Source: Xanthobacteraceae bacterium
Lineage (GTDB): Bacteria > Pseudomonadota > Alphaproteobacteria > Rhizobiales > Xanthobacteraceae
Reading direction: 5' to 3'
NCBI GenBank assembly: GCA_019745775.1
Contig: JAIESR010000030.1
Location: 1 to 64,000, forward strand
DNA length: 64,000 nucleotides
Position 1 is the stretch's first letter, and the number at the start of each line of letters is the position of its first letter. Of the stretch, positions 1 through 9,516 are shown one piece after another. The position numbers and the translations under genes are program-made. Below the pieces are notes generated by a model that was given only the letters and a program-made list of their open reading frames with translations, was not told where the DNA came from and made no database searches.

Positions 1-2311
1 GGCGTCCGCGGCCGCCACTGTCGCGGCCGCCCTCGCGCTCGCCGCGCGCTTCCTGCGGCTGCTCGTCGTCCTGGTCTTCGGTCGCTGCGGTCTCGGCGTC
101 GATCTCGTCCTCGATCTCGACCGCTTCCTCGTCGACGAAGTCGTCTTCGTCATCGGTGATCGGCACCGCCGCGATCGGCTGTGCGGCGATCGCCTTCGCC
201 TGCTCGACGCTGTGGACCAGCTCGCCCTTCTCGATGACGTAGGAGGTCTGCCCGGAGATGGTGGCGTCGGCGTTGACCGTGATGGTGATGCGGAAGCGCT
301 CCTCGAGCGTGCGCAGATGCGCGCGCTTGTGGTTGAGCAGATAGATCGCGATCTCGGTGCGGGTGCGCACGATGATGTTGTGGGTCGCGCCCTTGAGCAG
401 CATCTCTTCGATCGAGCGCAGCAGCTGGAGCGACACCGACGAGACCGAGCGCACGTGCCCGGTGCCGCCGCATTGCGGGCACTTGTCGGTCGAGCTTTCG
501 AGCACGCTCGAACGGATGCGCTGGCGCGACATCTCGAGCAGGCCGAAATGCGAGATGTGCCCGACCTGGATGCGCGCGCGGTCCTGCTTGAGCGCCTCTT
601 TCAGGCGCCGCTCGACCGTGCGGTTGTTGCGCTTCTCGTCCATGTCGATGAAGTCGATCACGACGAGGCCGGCAAGGTCGCGCAACCGCAGCTGCCGCGC
701 GATCTCGTCGGCGGCTTCGAGGTTGGTCTTGAGCGCGGTGTCCTCGATGTGGTGCTCGCGCGTGGCGCGGCCGGAGTTCACGTCGATGGCCACCAGCGCT
801 TCGGTCTGGTTGATCACGATGTAGCCGCCGGAGCGCAGCTGCACCACCGGCTGGAACATGGCGTCGAGCTGGTTCTCGATCGCGAAGCGGGTGAAGATCG
901 GCAGCGTGTCGCGGAACGGCTTCACGTTCTTGGCGTGGCTCGGCATCAGCATGCGCATGAAGTCGCGCGCTTCCGAATAGCCTTCGTCGCCGCCGACCAG
1001 GATTTCGTCGATGTCCTTGCTGTAGAGGTCGCGGATCGAGCGCTTGATCAGCGAGCCTTCCTCGTAGACCAGCGTCGGCGCGGTCGACTTGAGCGTGAGG
1101 TCGCGCACGTTCTCCCACAGCCGCAGGAGGTATTCGAAGTCGCGCTTCACCTCCATCTTGGTGCGGCTCGCCCCTGCGGTGCGCAGGATCACGCCCATGC
1201 CTTCCGGCACTTCGAGCTCCTGGGCGACTTCCTTCAGGCGACGCCGGTCCACCGCGTCGGTGATCTTGCGGCTGATGCCGCCGCCGCGCGCGGTGTTCGG
1301 CATCAGCACCGAATAGCGGCCGGCGAGCGAGAGGTAGGTGGTAAGCGCCGCGCCCTTGGTGCCGCGCTCTTCCTTCACGACCTGCACCAGCATGACCTGC
1401 CGGCGCTTGATCACCTCTTGAATCTTGTACTGGCGGCGCGGGCGGTGCGGACGCTCCGGCACTTCTTCCATGGCGTCGGCGCCGCCGACGGATTCGATCA
1501 CTTCCTCATCGCCACCCGTCGCCGCGGAGACCTCGGTGATGTTGGCGCCGTCGCCATCGGTGCCGTTCCCATGGCCGTTCGCGGCGTCGTGCGCGGCGTG
1601 GTCGGCGTCCTCGCCGTGCTCTTCCACCGGCGGCTGGTCGGACGCCGCCGCCATCGTTTCGCTGCTGCGGGCGGGCACGGCGTCGTCGGCGTTGTTCTGC
1701 AGCCGGTCGAGATCGATCGGCGTTTCGGCCGCGGCGGTCACCGCCAGCGCTTCGGAGGCGGTGACCTCTTGCATGGTGTCGGCAGGCGGCGTGTCATGCT
1801 CACGGGCCGGCTGATCGCCGGCGTCGGCCGCCGGCGGCACCATGACTTCGCCGGCCGCCGCCATCGCATGACTTTCGGCGTCGCCGTCGTCGTGATGTTC
1901 GTCGTGAGCGCCACCCTGGCCGTCGTCGACCGGGTCGCTCGCGATCCGCTCGCGCCGCCGGTTGGCGCCGCGCTCGGCGCGCCGCCGCGCATAGTTGTCG
2001 GCCTCGGCATCGGCCTCGCGCTGCGCGCGCTCTTCCTCGTCGATCAGCGCCTGCCGGTCGGCGACCGGGATCTGATAATAGTCGGGATGGATTTCGCTGA
2101 AGGCGAGGAAGCCGTGGCGATTGCCGCCGTAGTCGACGAACGCGGCCTGCAGCGACGGCTCAACGCGCGTCACTTTCGCAAGATAGATGTTGCCGCGGAG
2201 CTGTTTACGATTGGCGGACTCGAAGTCGAATTCTTCGACACGGTTGCCGCGCAGAACCACCACCCGGGTCTCCTCCGGATGGGTCGCATCGATAAGCATC
2301 TTGTTGGGCAT
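1..2311 (-). CDS. rne: Ribonuclease E, N-terminal ~770 residues (3' end outside window)
   Basis: RNase E cleaves single-stranded RNA in mRNA decay and rRNA/tRNA processing and scaffolds the degradosome. The ATG is at 2311-2309 and opens with MPNKMLIDATHPEETRV. The S1 region is split by a long acidic, low-complexity insertion at about residues 95-300, as in other alphaproteobacterial enzymes. Catalytic-domain marks include VAIDVNSG and VVIDFIDM, which carry the two metal-binding aspartates, and the zinc-link motif CPQCGGTG. An acidic then Arg/Gly-rich tail begins at the window edge. The gene is divergent from amiC, the usual order in this group. The C-terminal scaffold lies outside the window. 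Confidence 0.95.
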   Translation of the reverse strand, partial: MPNKMLIDATHPEETRVVVLRGNRVEEFDFESANRKQLRGNIYLAKVTRVEPSLQAAFVDYGGNRHGFLAFSEIHPDYYQIPVADRQALIDEEERAQREADAEADNYARRRAERGANRRRERIASDPVDDGQGGAHDEHHDDGDAESHAMAAAGEVMVPPAADAGDQPAREHDTPPADTMQEVTASEALAVTAAAETPIDLDRLQNNADDAVPARSSETMAAASDQPPVEEHGEDADHAAHDAANGHGNGTDGDGANITEVSAATGGDEEVIESVGGADAMEEVPERPHRPRRQYKIQEVIKRRQVMLVQVVKEERGTKGAALTTYLSLAGRYSVLMPNTARGGGISRKITDAVDRRRLKEVAQELEVPEGMGVILRTAGASRTKMEVKRDFEYLLRLWENVRDLTLKSTAPTLVYEEGSLIKRSIRDLYSKDIDEILVGGDEGYSEARDFMRMLMPSHAKNVKPFRDTLPIFTRFAIENQLDAMFQPVVQLRSGGYIVINQTEALVAIDVNSGRATREHHIEDTALKTNLEAADEIARQLRLRDLAGLVVIDFIDMDEKRNNRTVERRLKEALKQDRARIQVGHISHFGLLEMSRQRIRSSVLESSTDKCPQCGGTGHVRSVSSVSLQLLRSIEEMLLKGATHNIIVRTRTEIAIYLLNHKRAHLRTLEERFRITITVNADATISGQTSYVIEKGELVHSVEQAKAIAAQPIAAVPITDDEDDFVDEEAVEIEDEIDAETAATEDQDDEQPQEARGEREGGRDSGGRGR

Positions 2312-2919
2312 TGCACAATCTCTTGGGCGTCAGCACGCGCGCGGCCGTCACGCGACGCCACGCGGGCGACGCCATACGGCGCGATCTGGTGCCGGACTGA
2401 TGAGGGAAAGGCTGGGCCTTGCGCGCGTGCGAGACGCAGGCATCGCCGGCCAGGACGTCGTGCAACGACGCAGCCTCGCTCAGATGGCGACGGTGGTTTC
2501 GCTCGATGCGCGGTCGAAGCATGACCTCGGCCCGTTACGATGCGGCAGCGCGCTGGCGCCGCCGCGGGTTCTTGGCTGACGACTTGGGTCGGAATGGCGG
2601 CTTGATCGTCGAACCGCTACGCCGTCGCCCGGTTGTCCTCTACATGTGCATCGGCCTGATCGACCCGCCTGAACGGACCACCCCTGCGATCGTTGGGATC
2701 GTCCTGAAAACGGGCTTGCCAGATGTCGAACGCGGCACAACCGGAGTTGTTAACCGTCAGCCGGCCCTTCTTACGGCCGCAGCCCGGCAATGGCAAGCAG
2801 CCTGTCGCCTCAGAAACGGCTAAAGCGCCTGATGGTGAAGGATGTTGAAGCACTTAAACAACGATTAACCACGCCCTCCTAATGGAGTAAGAGGGTGCGG
2901 GAACCGGCTCGGGGAATCG
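2312..2919. other. 608-bp divergent intergenic region between rne and amiC
   Basis: This is the only gene-free stretch over 300 bases. It must hold the rne promoter with a probably long 5' leader and the amiC promoter. Short ORFs cross it on both strands, but they are Arg-rich with no recognisable domain and no good ribosome binding site, so I take them as chance ORFs. An imperfect hairpin with CCCTC/GAGGG arms lies at about 2873-2896, just before amiC. I see no convincing -35/-10 pair. Confidence 0.4.
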
Positions 2920-4176
2920 ATGTCTATCCGCGCGGCGCGTTGGGCTGTCCTTATCGCCATAGCCCTCCTTGGCGGCCTTTCGGCCCCCGAGCGGGCCGGC
3001 GCGACCGGGCCCCAGAGCCGTGCGGTCGGCGACGTCCCGGTCGCCAGCGGGGTGCGAGTCGGCGGCGACGAAAGCCAGACCCGGCTGGTGGTCGATTTCA
3101 GCCACAAGGTCGATATCCGCGCCTTCACGCTCGCCAACCCCTACCGGGTGGTGATCGACATGCCGCAGGTCGCCTTCCAGTTCCCGGCCCGTACCGGGGA
3201 GAACGGCCGCGGCCTGATCAAGGCATTCCGCTTCGGCCTGGTCATGCAGGGCGGCTCCCGCATCGTCATCGACCTGGCCAAGCCGGCCCGAATCGAAAAG
3301 GCCTTCGTGCTCGAATCGAGCAACGAGCAGCCGGCGCGGCTGATCCTCGACCTCGCCGCCGTCGATCGCGAGGCGTTCATGCGGGCGATCGCGCTCGAAA
3401 ACCGCGCGCCGGACGTCGGCTACAAGCGCACGCCGCCGGTGGCGGCGACGCCGGACGAAAAGGCCGATCCGCGGCCGCTGGTGGTCATCGATCCGGGACA
3501 CGGCGGGATCGACAACGGCACCCGCGCCGCGAGCGGCGAGCTCGAAAAGTCGATCGTGCTCGAATTCTCGCTGCTGTTGCGCGAGCACATCGAGAAGACC
3601 GGCAAGTACCGCGTGCTCATGACCCGCAGCGACGACAGCTTCATACCCCTTGCCGAGCGCGTCGCCATTGCGCGCCAGCGGCAGGCCGGGCTGCTGGTCT
3701 CGATCCATGCCGACGCGCTGGCGCGGGGCGATGGCGATGCCCAGGGCGCGACCATCTACACCCTGTCGGACCAGGCCTCGGATGCCGCCGCGGCGCGGCT
3801 TGCCGAGAGCGAGAACGGCTCGGACGCCATCGCGGGCCTCGACCTGTCGGCCGAGCCCGACGACGTGGCCGACATCCTGTTCGACCTGGCGCGGCGCGAG
3901 ACCAAGACTTTCTCGGTGCAGTTCGCGCGCGGCCTGGTGACCGAGATGCGCAACGCCACGCGCATGCACAAGGATCCGCTGCGGTCGGCCGGGTTCCGGG
4001 TCCTGAGGGCGCCCGACGTGCCATCGGTCCTGGTCGAGCTCGGATACGTCTCGAATCGGGGCGACCTCAAGTCCTTGACCTCGGAAGCCTGGCGGAACCG
4101 GACGGCGGCTTCGGTTGCCAAGGCAATCGATACCTACTTCACAACGCGAATAGCTGGCGGCAAACGCCAGAATTGA
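2920..4176 (+). CDS. amiC: N-acetylmuramoyl-L-alanine amidase, AMIN plus Amidase_3
   Basis: This periplasmic zinc amidase cleaves the amide bond between MurNAc and L-Ala of peptidoglycan, mainly in daughter-cell separation. The 418-residue protein starts with a signal peptide of about 28 residues. An AMIN domain that targets septal peptidoglycan follows (about 40-145), then an Amidase_3 domain (about 187-410). Zinc ligands are visible as H194 in DPGHGG, E209 in GELEKS and H263 in SIHADA. The catalytic glutamate is in VELGYVSN near the C-terminus. It is followed by mrcA on the same strand, a conserved envelope pair. AmiA and AmiC cannot be separated by sequence alone. Confidence 0.93.
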   Translation: MSIRAARWAVLIAIALLGGLSAPERAGATGPQSRAVGDVPVASGVRVGGDESQTRLVVDFSHKVDIRAFTLANPYRVVIDMPQVAFQFPARTGENGRGLIKAFRFGLVMQGGSRIVIDLAKPARIEKAFVLESSNEQPARLILDLAAVDREAFMRAIALENRAPDVGYKRTPPVAATPDEKADPRPLVVIDPGHGGIDNGTRAASGELEKSIVLEFSLLLREHIEKTGKYRVLMTRSDDSFIPLAERVAIARQRQAGLLVSIHADALARGDGDAQGATIYTLSDQASDAAAARLAESENGSDAIAGLDLSAEPDDVADILFDLARRETKTFSVQFARGLVTEMRNATRMHKDPLRSAGFRVLRAPDVPSVLVELGYVSNRGDLKSLTSEAWRNRTAASVAKAIDTYFTTRIAGGKRQN

Positions 4177-4275
4177 TGGTAGAAACAGCGGTTACCAAGT
4201 GGGACAACGGCCTCAGTTTCAACATAAAACAACGGGAATTTGGCTCCCCCGGGGGGCAGGGGCGGGTTATCGGTC

Positions 4276-6780
4276 ATGAGACTTTTACTGCGCTTCTTTG
4301 GCTGGGTTTTCGCCGGCGGGACCATCGTGTTCCTGGTGGCCGTCACCGCCATCGCCGGCATCCTCTGGCATTTCTCGCGGGAACTGCCGGACTACTCGCA
4401 GCTGCAGGATTACGAGCCCGCGGTGATGACCCGCGTGCACGCCGCCGACGGGCAACTGCTCGCCGAGTATGCGCGCGAGCGCCGGCTCTATCTGCCGATC
4501 CAGGCGATCCCGCGGATGGTGCTCAACGCCTTCATCGCGGCCGAAGACAAGAACTTCTACGAACACAACGGCCTCGACTTCTCGGGCATGGCCCGCGCCG
4601 GTCTCGCCTATATCCAGAATTACGGCTCCGGCCGCCGTCCGCAGGGCGCCTCGACCATCACGCAGCAGGTCGCGAAGAACTTCCTGCTGACCAACGAAGT
4701 GTCGATGGCCCGCAAGATCAAGGAAGCGCTGCTCGCGATGAAGATCGAGCGCGCCTTCTCGAAGGAACGGATCCTCGAGCTCTATCTCAACGAGATCTAT
4801 CTCGGCATCGGCGCCTACGGCGTCGCCGCCGCTTCGCTGCTCTACTTCAACAAGTCGGTGCATGAGCTGACGCTGCCGGAGGCGGCCTATCTCGCGGCGC
4901 TGCCGAAGGGGCCGAACAACTACCATCCGTTCCGCCGCCGCGACGAGGCGATCGTGCGGCGCAACTACGTCCTCGACCGCATGCTCGACGATCGCTTCAT
5001 CACCGCGCAGCAGGCGGAAGAGGCGAAGCGCGCCCCGCTTGCGGTGACCACGCGCTCGACCGGCGCGCAGATCGCCGCGTCCGAATACTTCGCCGAGGAA
5101 GTCCGACGCTACATCAACGACAATTACACCGAGAAGAAGCTCTACGAGGGCGGCCTCTCGGTCCGCACGACGCTCGATCCGCACCTGCAGAAGGCCGCGC
5201 GCAAGTCGCTGGTCGACGGCCTCGTGAAGTACGACGAGAGCCAAGGCTATCGCGGCGCGCTCCAGAAGATCGAGATCACCGGCGACTGGGGCGCCAGGCT
5301 GGCCGAAATCAAGGCGCTCAGCGATATCCAGCCCTGGCGGCTTGCGGTCGTGCTCGAAATCAACGACCAGACCGCACGCATCGGCCTCCAGCCCGGCCGC
5401 GAACCGGGCGGCGCACTGGCCAAGCAGCGCGACTTCGGCACCATCGGGCTCGACGGCGTGCGCTGGGCGAAACCCGCCTCCGGTCCGGCCCGCGGACGGG
5501 TGCCGCAGCGCGTCGCGCAGGCGCTGGAAGTCGGCGACGTGATCTATGTCGATCCGATCGAGGGCCGCGACGCCCAGTTCCGGCTGCGCCAGGTGCCCGA
5601 AATCTCCGGCGGCATCGTCGCGCTCGATCCGAACACCGGCCGCGTGTTCGCGATGGTGGGCGGCTTCTCGTTCGACCAGAGCCAGTTCAACCGCGCCACC
5701 CAGGCGCTGCGCCAGCCGGGCTCCTCGTTCAAGCCGCTGGTCTACGCCGCCGCGCTCGACAACGGCTACACGCCGTCGTCGGTCGTGCTCGACGCGCCGC
5801 TCGAAATCGACACCGGCTCGGGCGTGTGGCGTCCGGAAAACTACGAGGGCAAGTTCTACGGGCCGTCGACGCTGCGCTTCGGCATCGAGCGCTCCCGCAA
5901 CGTGATGACGGTGCGGCTGGCGCAGGACATCGGCATGCCGATGATCGGCGAATATGCCAAACGCTTCGGCATCTACGACAATCCGAATCCCTACATCTCG
6001 TTCGTGCTGGGCGCAGGCGAAACCACGCTGCTGAAGATGACCGCCGCCTATGCGATGTTCGACAACGGCGGCCGCAAGATCACGCCGACCCTGATCGACC
6101 GCATCCAGGACCGCTACGGCCGCACCATCTACCGGCACGATCAGCGCGAATGCCGCGGCTGCAGCTCGCAGGGCTGGAGCGAGAGCGAGACCGGGCCGAC
6201 GCTGGTCGACAAGCGCGAACGCGTGCTCGACCCGATGACCGCCTACCAGATCACCTCGATGATGGAGGGCGTGGTGCAGCGCGGCACCGCGACGGTGGTG
6301 CGCGAGGTCGGCAAGCCGATCGCCGGCAAGACCGGCACCACCAACGACGAAAAGGACGCGTGGTTCATCGGCTTCTCGCCGGAAATGGTGGTCGGCGTCT
6401 ACATCGGCTACGACAAGCCGCGCCACCTCGGACGCGGCGGCACCGGCGGCCAGCTGGCGGCGCCGATCGTCAGGGATTTCCTCAAGGTCGCGCTCGCCGA
6501 CCGTCCCGCGATTCCGTTCCGCGTTCCCGCCGGCATCAAGCTGATCCGCGTCAACCCGCGCACCGGCATGCGCGCCGGCCCCGGCGAGGCATCGATCCTG
6601 GAGGGCTTCAAGCCCGGCACCGCGCCGCCCGACGGCTATTCCACGGTCGGCGTCACCGATGCGGACGGCCGCCCGATCGCGCCGCCGCAGCAGGTGCCGC
6701 AGGACTCGGGGCCGCCGCCGCGGCCACCGCAGCAGCCGTCGATCTTCCCGGGCCTGTTCGGCGGCCGCGGGCTCTACTGA
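4276..6780 (+). CDS. mrcA: Penicillin-binding protein 1A, bifunctional glycosyltransferase/transpeptidase
   Basis: This class A PBP polymerises and cross-links peptidoglycan at the inner membrane. I use the ATG at 4276 (834 residues). A TTG at 4240 is in frame but adds only a non-conserved Pro/Gly-rich stretch before the natural start MRLLLRFFGW. A single membrane anchor lies at about 5-35. The GT51 domain follows, with its catalytic Glu in AAEDKNFYEHNG (E90) and the motif ASTITQQVAKN. An OB-like insert precedes the transpeptidase domain, which has the active-site SSFK (S483/K486), SRN (S540) and KTGT (K685). The C-terminus is Pro-rich. It lies 99 bp after amiC. Confidence 0.95.
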   Translation: MRLLLRFFGWVFAGGTIVFLVAVTAIAGILWHFSRELPDYSQLQDYEPAVMTRVHAADGQLLAEYARERRLYLPIQAIPRMVLNAFIAAEDKNFYEHNGLDFSGMARAGLAYIQNYGSGRRPQGASTITQQVAKNFLLTNEVSMARKIKEALLAMKIERAFSKERILELYLNEIYLGIGAYGVAAASLLYFNKSVHELTLPEAAYLAALPKGPNNYHPFRRRDEAIVRRNYVLDRMLDDRFITAQQAEEAKRAPLAVTTRSTGAQIAASEYFAEEVRRYINDNYTEKKLYEGGLSVRTTLDPHLQKAARKSLVDGLVKYDESQGYRGALQKIEITGDWGARLAEIKALSDIQPWRLAVVLEINDQTARIGLQPGREPGGALAKQRDFGTIGLDGVRWAKPASGPARGRVPQRVAQALEVGDVIYVDPIEGRDAQFRLRQVPEISGGIVALDPNTGRVFAMVGGFSFDQSQFNRATQALRQPGSSFKPLVYAAALDNGYTPSSVVLDAPLEIDTGSGVWRPENYEGKFYGPSTLRFGIERSRNVMTVRLAQDIGMPMIGEYAKRFGIYDNPNPYISFVLGAGETTLLKMTAAYAMFDNGGRKITPTLIDRIQDRYGRTIYRHDQRECRGCSSQGWSESETGPTLVDKRERVLDPMTAYQITSMMEGVVQRGTATVVREVGKPIAGKTGTTNDEKDAWFIGFSPEMVVGVYIGYDKPRHLGRGGTGGQLAAPIVRDFLKVALADRPAIPFRVPAGIKLIRVNPRTGMRAGPGEASILEGFKPGTAPPDGYSTVGVTDADGRPIAPPQQVPQDSGPPPRPPQQPSIFPGLFGGRGLY

Positions 6781-8141
6781 TCGTAACGCCGCAACCGGCG
6801 CAGCCCCGCCATGAGTTGCGGGAGCGTGGCCGGCTTTGCGCTTGCGATGAGCGCGGCCGCGAAGGCGAGGGCGATCGCCGCCGATGCGCTGCGGTAGGTG
6901 AAATGCATGTGGGTCTGGGTGTGGTTGCTCACCACCTCGAACCAGATGATCGGGATCAGCGCCGGCGATATCAGAACCAGGAACCGGCGCCGATCGAAGC
7001 CGACGTCGCGAACATGGCGCCGGACCGCGATCGCCAGCACGATCGCGACCACAGTGCCGAACGAGAGCAGCGCCTTGCCGAACATCCGGACGGTGGGATA
7101 GAGCGGCAGTGACAAGATCGGCGGGTGGTCGATCTCGTGCCCGTGCAGCCGGGCGACGATCTGCGCCAGCGTTTCGCCAAAGGTCTCGGCCGGCGCCGGC
7201 GACACCCATGCGGCGAGCCCCCATTTGACGGCCCAGGTGAAGGAGTAGGCGCCAAGCCAGCTCACCGCGACCAGGGCCGCGAGCCATCCAGCGCCGACCG
7301 CCGCTGGTGGCGCTTGCCCGCCTTGCGCGGGCGCCTGCGCCGCCAGCACCACGAACGCCAGCAGCATCGGCATCAGCGGCGGGTTGACCAGGAAGTCGAC
7401 GAAATTGAACGTCGCGCCGCAAAACGTCGCCATCGCGACGGCGAGGTAGGGATTGCGCCAGCGCGCGTGGATCAGGCCGAAGGCGCCGACGCCGAGCAGG
7501 ATGAACGCCAGGCTGACGGCATGCGTCGAGATCCGCCATGCCAGCCAGAGGTCGGTGAGGCTCAGGAGCACGACGATGAAAACCGCCGCCGGCGTCGCGC
7601 CGATCGTGGCGCGAAACCCGGCGTAGCAGGCGAAGACCGCGGCGAGGATCAGCAGCGCATTGATCAGCCGCACGCTCGCGAGATCGAAGCGTTCGAGCAG
7701 CGGCCACAGGTAGACGCGGTAGCCGTGCCAGTAGCGTGCATAGTCGGTGACCGCCGCGGGCGCGGTGCCGCCGGCGACCGTCTTGAGCTGCTCGCACGGA
7801 TTGCGTAGCCGGTATTGGTCGTGCACCAGCGGAAAGATCGCGGTGCGCGCGGCATCCTGCTGGCGGTCGAGCAGCACGACGTGGCCGATACATTCGGTGA
7901 ACTGGTGGCCGCCGCGGTGGATGAAGCGCCCGGGAACGTGGTTCTCGGCCAGCACGCCCTGATCGAACGCCGCCCGGATGTGGCCGCGGACCGCATCGAG
8001 ATCGGTATGGCTGCGCACGGCGATCAGCGCCAGCACGAACAGCGGCTGCAGCACGAGGGTCATCGCGACGGCGAGCACGCCCGACAGCAGGATCGCCCGC
8101 CATGGCCCGCGCGGCTTCGGCAAGGCGGCAGTGGCGGTCAT
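6774..8141 (-). CDS. Polytopic membrane protein of unknown function
   Basis: The start is the ATG at 8141, which has GGAG about 10 nt upstream; an upstream in-frame extension to 8279 lacks this. The 455-residue protein has many hydrophobic segments, roughly ten, separated by short loops. A larger non-membrane loop after the first segment (about 40-140) contains HRGGHQFTECIGHVV and several His and Cys residues. The layout resembles GT-C-fold membrane glycosyltransferases, but I see no diagnostic motif, so no function is assigned. Its stop overlaps the end of mrcA by 7 bp in convergent orientation. It interrupts the common mrcA-prfB order and probably arrived by insertion. Confidence 0.75.
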   Translation of the reverse strand: MTATAALPKPRGPWRAILLSGVLAVAMTLVLQPLFVLALIAVRSHTDLDAVRGHIRAAFDQGVLAENHVPGRFIHRGGHQFTECIGHVVLLDRQQDAARTAIFPLVHDQYRLRNPCEQLKTVAGGTAPAAVTDYARYWHGYRVYLWPLLERFDLASVRLINALLILAAVFACYAGFRATIGATPAAVFIVVLLSLTDLWLAWRISTHAVSLAFILLGVGAFGLIHARWRNPYLAVAMATFCGATFNFVDFLVNPPLMPMLLAFVVLAAQAPAQGGQAPPAAVGAGWLAALVAVSWLGAYSFTWAVKWGLAAWVSPAPAETFGETLAQIVARLHGHEIDHPPILSLPLYPTVRMFGKALLSFGTVVAIVLAIAVRRHVRDVGFDRRRFLVLISPALIPIIWFEVVSNHTQTHMHFTYRSASAAIALAFAAALIASAKPATLPQLMAGLRRLRRYDQ

Positions 8142-8220
8142 TCCGGTCGCTCCGGGGAAGGGGCAAGGCCTAGCATCGGCCCGGCGGGGGGACAACACGG
8201 CGTCGAGCGGGACATTGCTA

Positions 8221-8248
8221 TTGCGGATAGGCGCCGTGGCGATTAAAT
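8221..8248 (+). promoter_or_regulatory. Candidate sigma-70-type promoter for prfB
   Basis: TTGCGG (8221-8226) and TTAAAT (8243-8248) are 16 bp apart and end 33 bp before the prfB ATG. The match is fair, not strong, and was found by eye. Confidence 0.35.
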
Positions 8249-8281
8249 CGCCCGTGCAACACAAGAGCTGGAATCGCAAAG

Positions 8282-9413
8282 ATGCGCGCCGAGATTGAAG
8301 CCGTCGTCGAAGAGATCAAGCAGTCGGTCGGGCTGCTGAGGAGGCATCTTTGACGTCGAGACCGCGACGAGACGGCTGCAGGAGCTCAACCGCGAGGCGG
8401 AAGACCCGAATCTCTGGAACGACCAGCAGCGCGCGCAAAAAGTGATGCAGGAGCGCACCGCGCTCGAGGACCAGCTCAATTCCATCGGCCGCATCGAGCG
8501 CGAGCTTGACGACCAGATCACCATGATCGAGCTCGGCGAGGCCGAGAAGGATCAGGCGGTGGTGGCCGAGGCCGAGGCGTCGCTCAAGAAGCTCAAGGTC
8601 GACGTCCAGCGCCGCGAGATCGAGGCGCTGCTCTCGGGCGAGGCCGACGCAAACGACAGCTATCTCGAGGTCCATGCCGGCGCCGGCGGCACCGAAAGCC
8701 AGGACTGGGCCAACATGCTGCTGCGCATGTACACGCGCTGGGCCGAGCAGCACGGCTACAAGATCGACTATCTCGAAGAGACCGCCGGCGAAGAGGCCGG
8801 CATCAAGTCGGCGACCATCGAGATCAAGGGCCGCAACGCCTATGGCTGGCTCAAGACCGAGAACGGCGTGCACCGGCTGGTGCGCATCTCGCCCTACGAT
8901 TCCAACGCCCGCCGGCACACGTCGTTTGCGAGCGTGGCCGTCTACCCGGTGATCGACGACCGCATCAAGGTCGACATCAAGGAGTCGGACGTGCGCGTCG
9001 ACACCATGCGCGCCCAGGGCGCCGGCGGACAGCACGTCAACAAGACCGAGTCCGCGATCCGGCTCACCCATATCCCGACCAACATCGTGGTGTTCTGCCA
9101 GCAGGACCGCTCGCAGCACCGCAACCGCGCGACGGCCTGGCAGATGCTGCGCGCGCGGCTCTACGAAGCGGAATTGAAGAAACGCGAAGCGCAGGCGGCG
9201 GCGGACCGGGCCGCCAAGACCGATATCGGCTGGGGCCATCAGATCCGCAGCTACGTGCTGCAGCCCTACCAGATGGTGAAGGACCTGCGCACCGGCGTGC
9301 AGACCTCCGACACCGGCGGCGTGCTCGACGGCGACCTCGATCCGTTCATGCAGGCGACGCTGGCGCAGAAGGCGTTCGGCACCGGCCCGGACAAGGTCGA
9401 GGACGTGGAGTAG
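8282..9413 (+). CDS. prfB: Peptide chain release factor 2, made by programmed +1 frameshift
   Basis: RF2 recognises UAA and UGA stops and triggers release of the peptide. Frame 1 begins at ATG 8282 and reads 23 codons to CTT, then in-frame TGA (8351-8353). Skipping one base (join 8282..8350, 8352..9413) gives the full protein of about 376 residues. The second-frame part contains [12 protein letters not shown], the catalytic GGQ in [13 protein letters not shown], and [15 protein letters not shown], whose SPY replaces the usual SPF stop-codon-reading tripeptide, as is common in this order. The frameshift makes RF2 production depend on its own level. An ORF finder reports only 8442-9413, which is an artefact of the shift. 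Confidence 0.96.
8339..8354 (+). promoter_or_regulatory. RF2 programmed +1 frameshift site
   Basis: An internal Shine-Dalgarno-like AGGAGG (8339-8344) lies three bases before CTTTGAC (8348-8354). Spacing and slippery sequence match the classic RF2 autoregulatory site, in which slow reading of TGA lets the ribosome slip from CTT to TTT. Confidence 0.95.
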
Positions 9414-9438
9414 GGGAGCGCGTCCCAGCCTCTCCGCT

Positions 9439-9499
9439 CATGCCCGCGAACGCGGGCATCCAGAACTTTTTCTTGCGGGGTCCCCGCTTGCGCGGGGAC
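9439..9499. repeat. Intergenic palindromic repeat pair after prfB
   Basis: There are two GC-rich hairpins. The first has ATGCCCGCG and CGCGGGCAT arms (9440-9459, 2-nt loop). The second has GTCCCCGC and GCGGGGAC arms (9480-9499). The first hairpin recurs at 25725-25747, so this is a dispersed element. Lying between the convergent ends of prfB and the exporter operon, it could also end transcription. Confidence 0.7.
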
Positions 9500-9516
9500 G
9501 AGCGGTGGAGAACAAG

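Noticed and set aside
212-2524. 770-codon plus-strand ORF across rne
   Set aside because: The minus strand holds an unmistakable RNase E with catalytic and zinc motifs; the plus frame is a shadow.
2419-2823. Possible small gene in the rne-amiC gap
   Set aside because: No ribosome binding site, Arg-rich composition and no known pattern; better seen as leader and promoter DNA.
4285-8166. Long antisense ORF of 1293 codons across mrcA
   Set aside because: It is rich in Arg, His, Ala and Asp with no domain and lies opposite a complete PBP1A gene. Such open frames are expected opposite GC-rich genes.
8351-8353. In-frame TGA early in prfB as a pseudogene sign
   Set aside because: It is the programmed frameshift stop of RF2, with the AGGAGG and CTTTGAC context in place.
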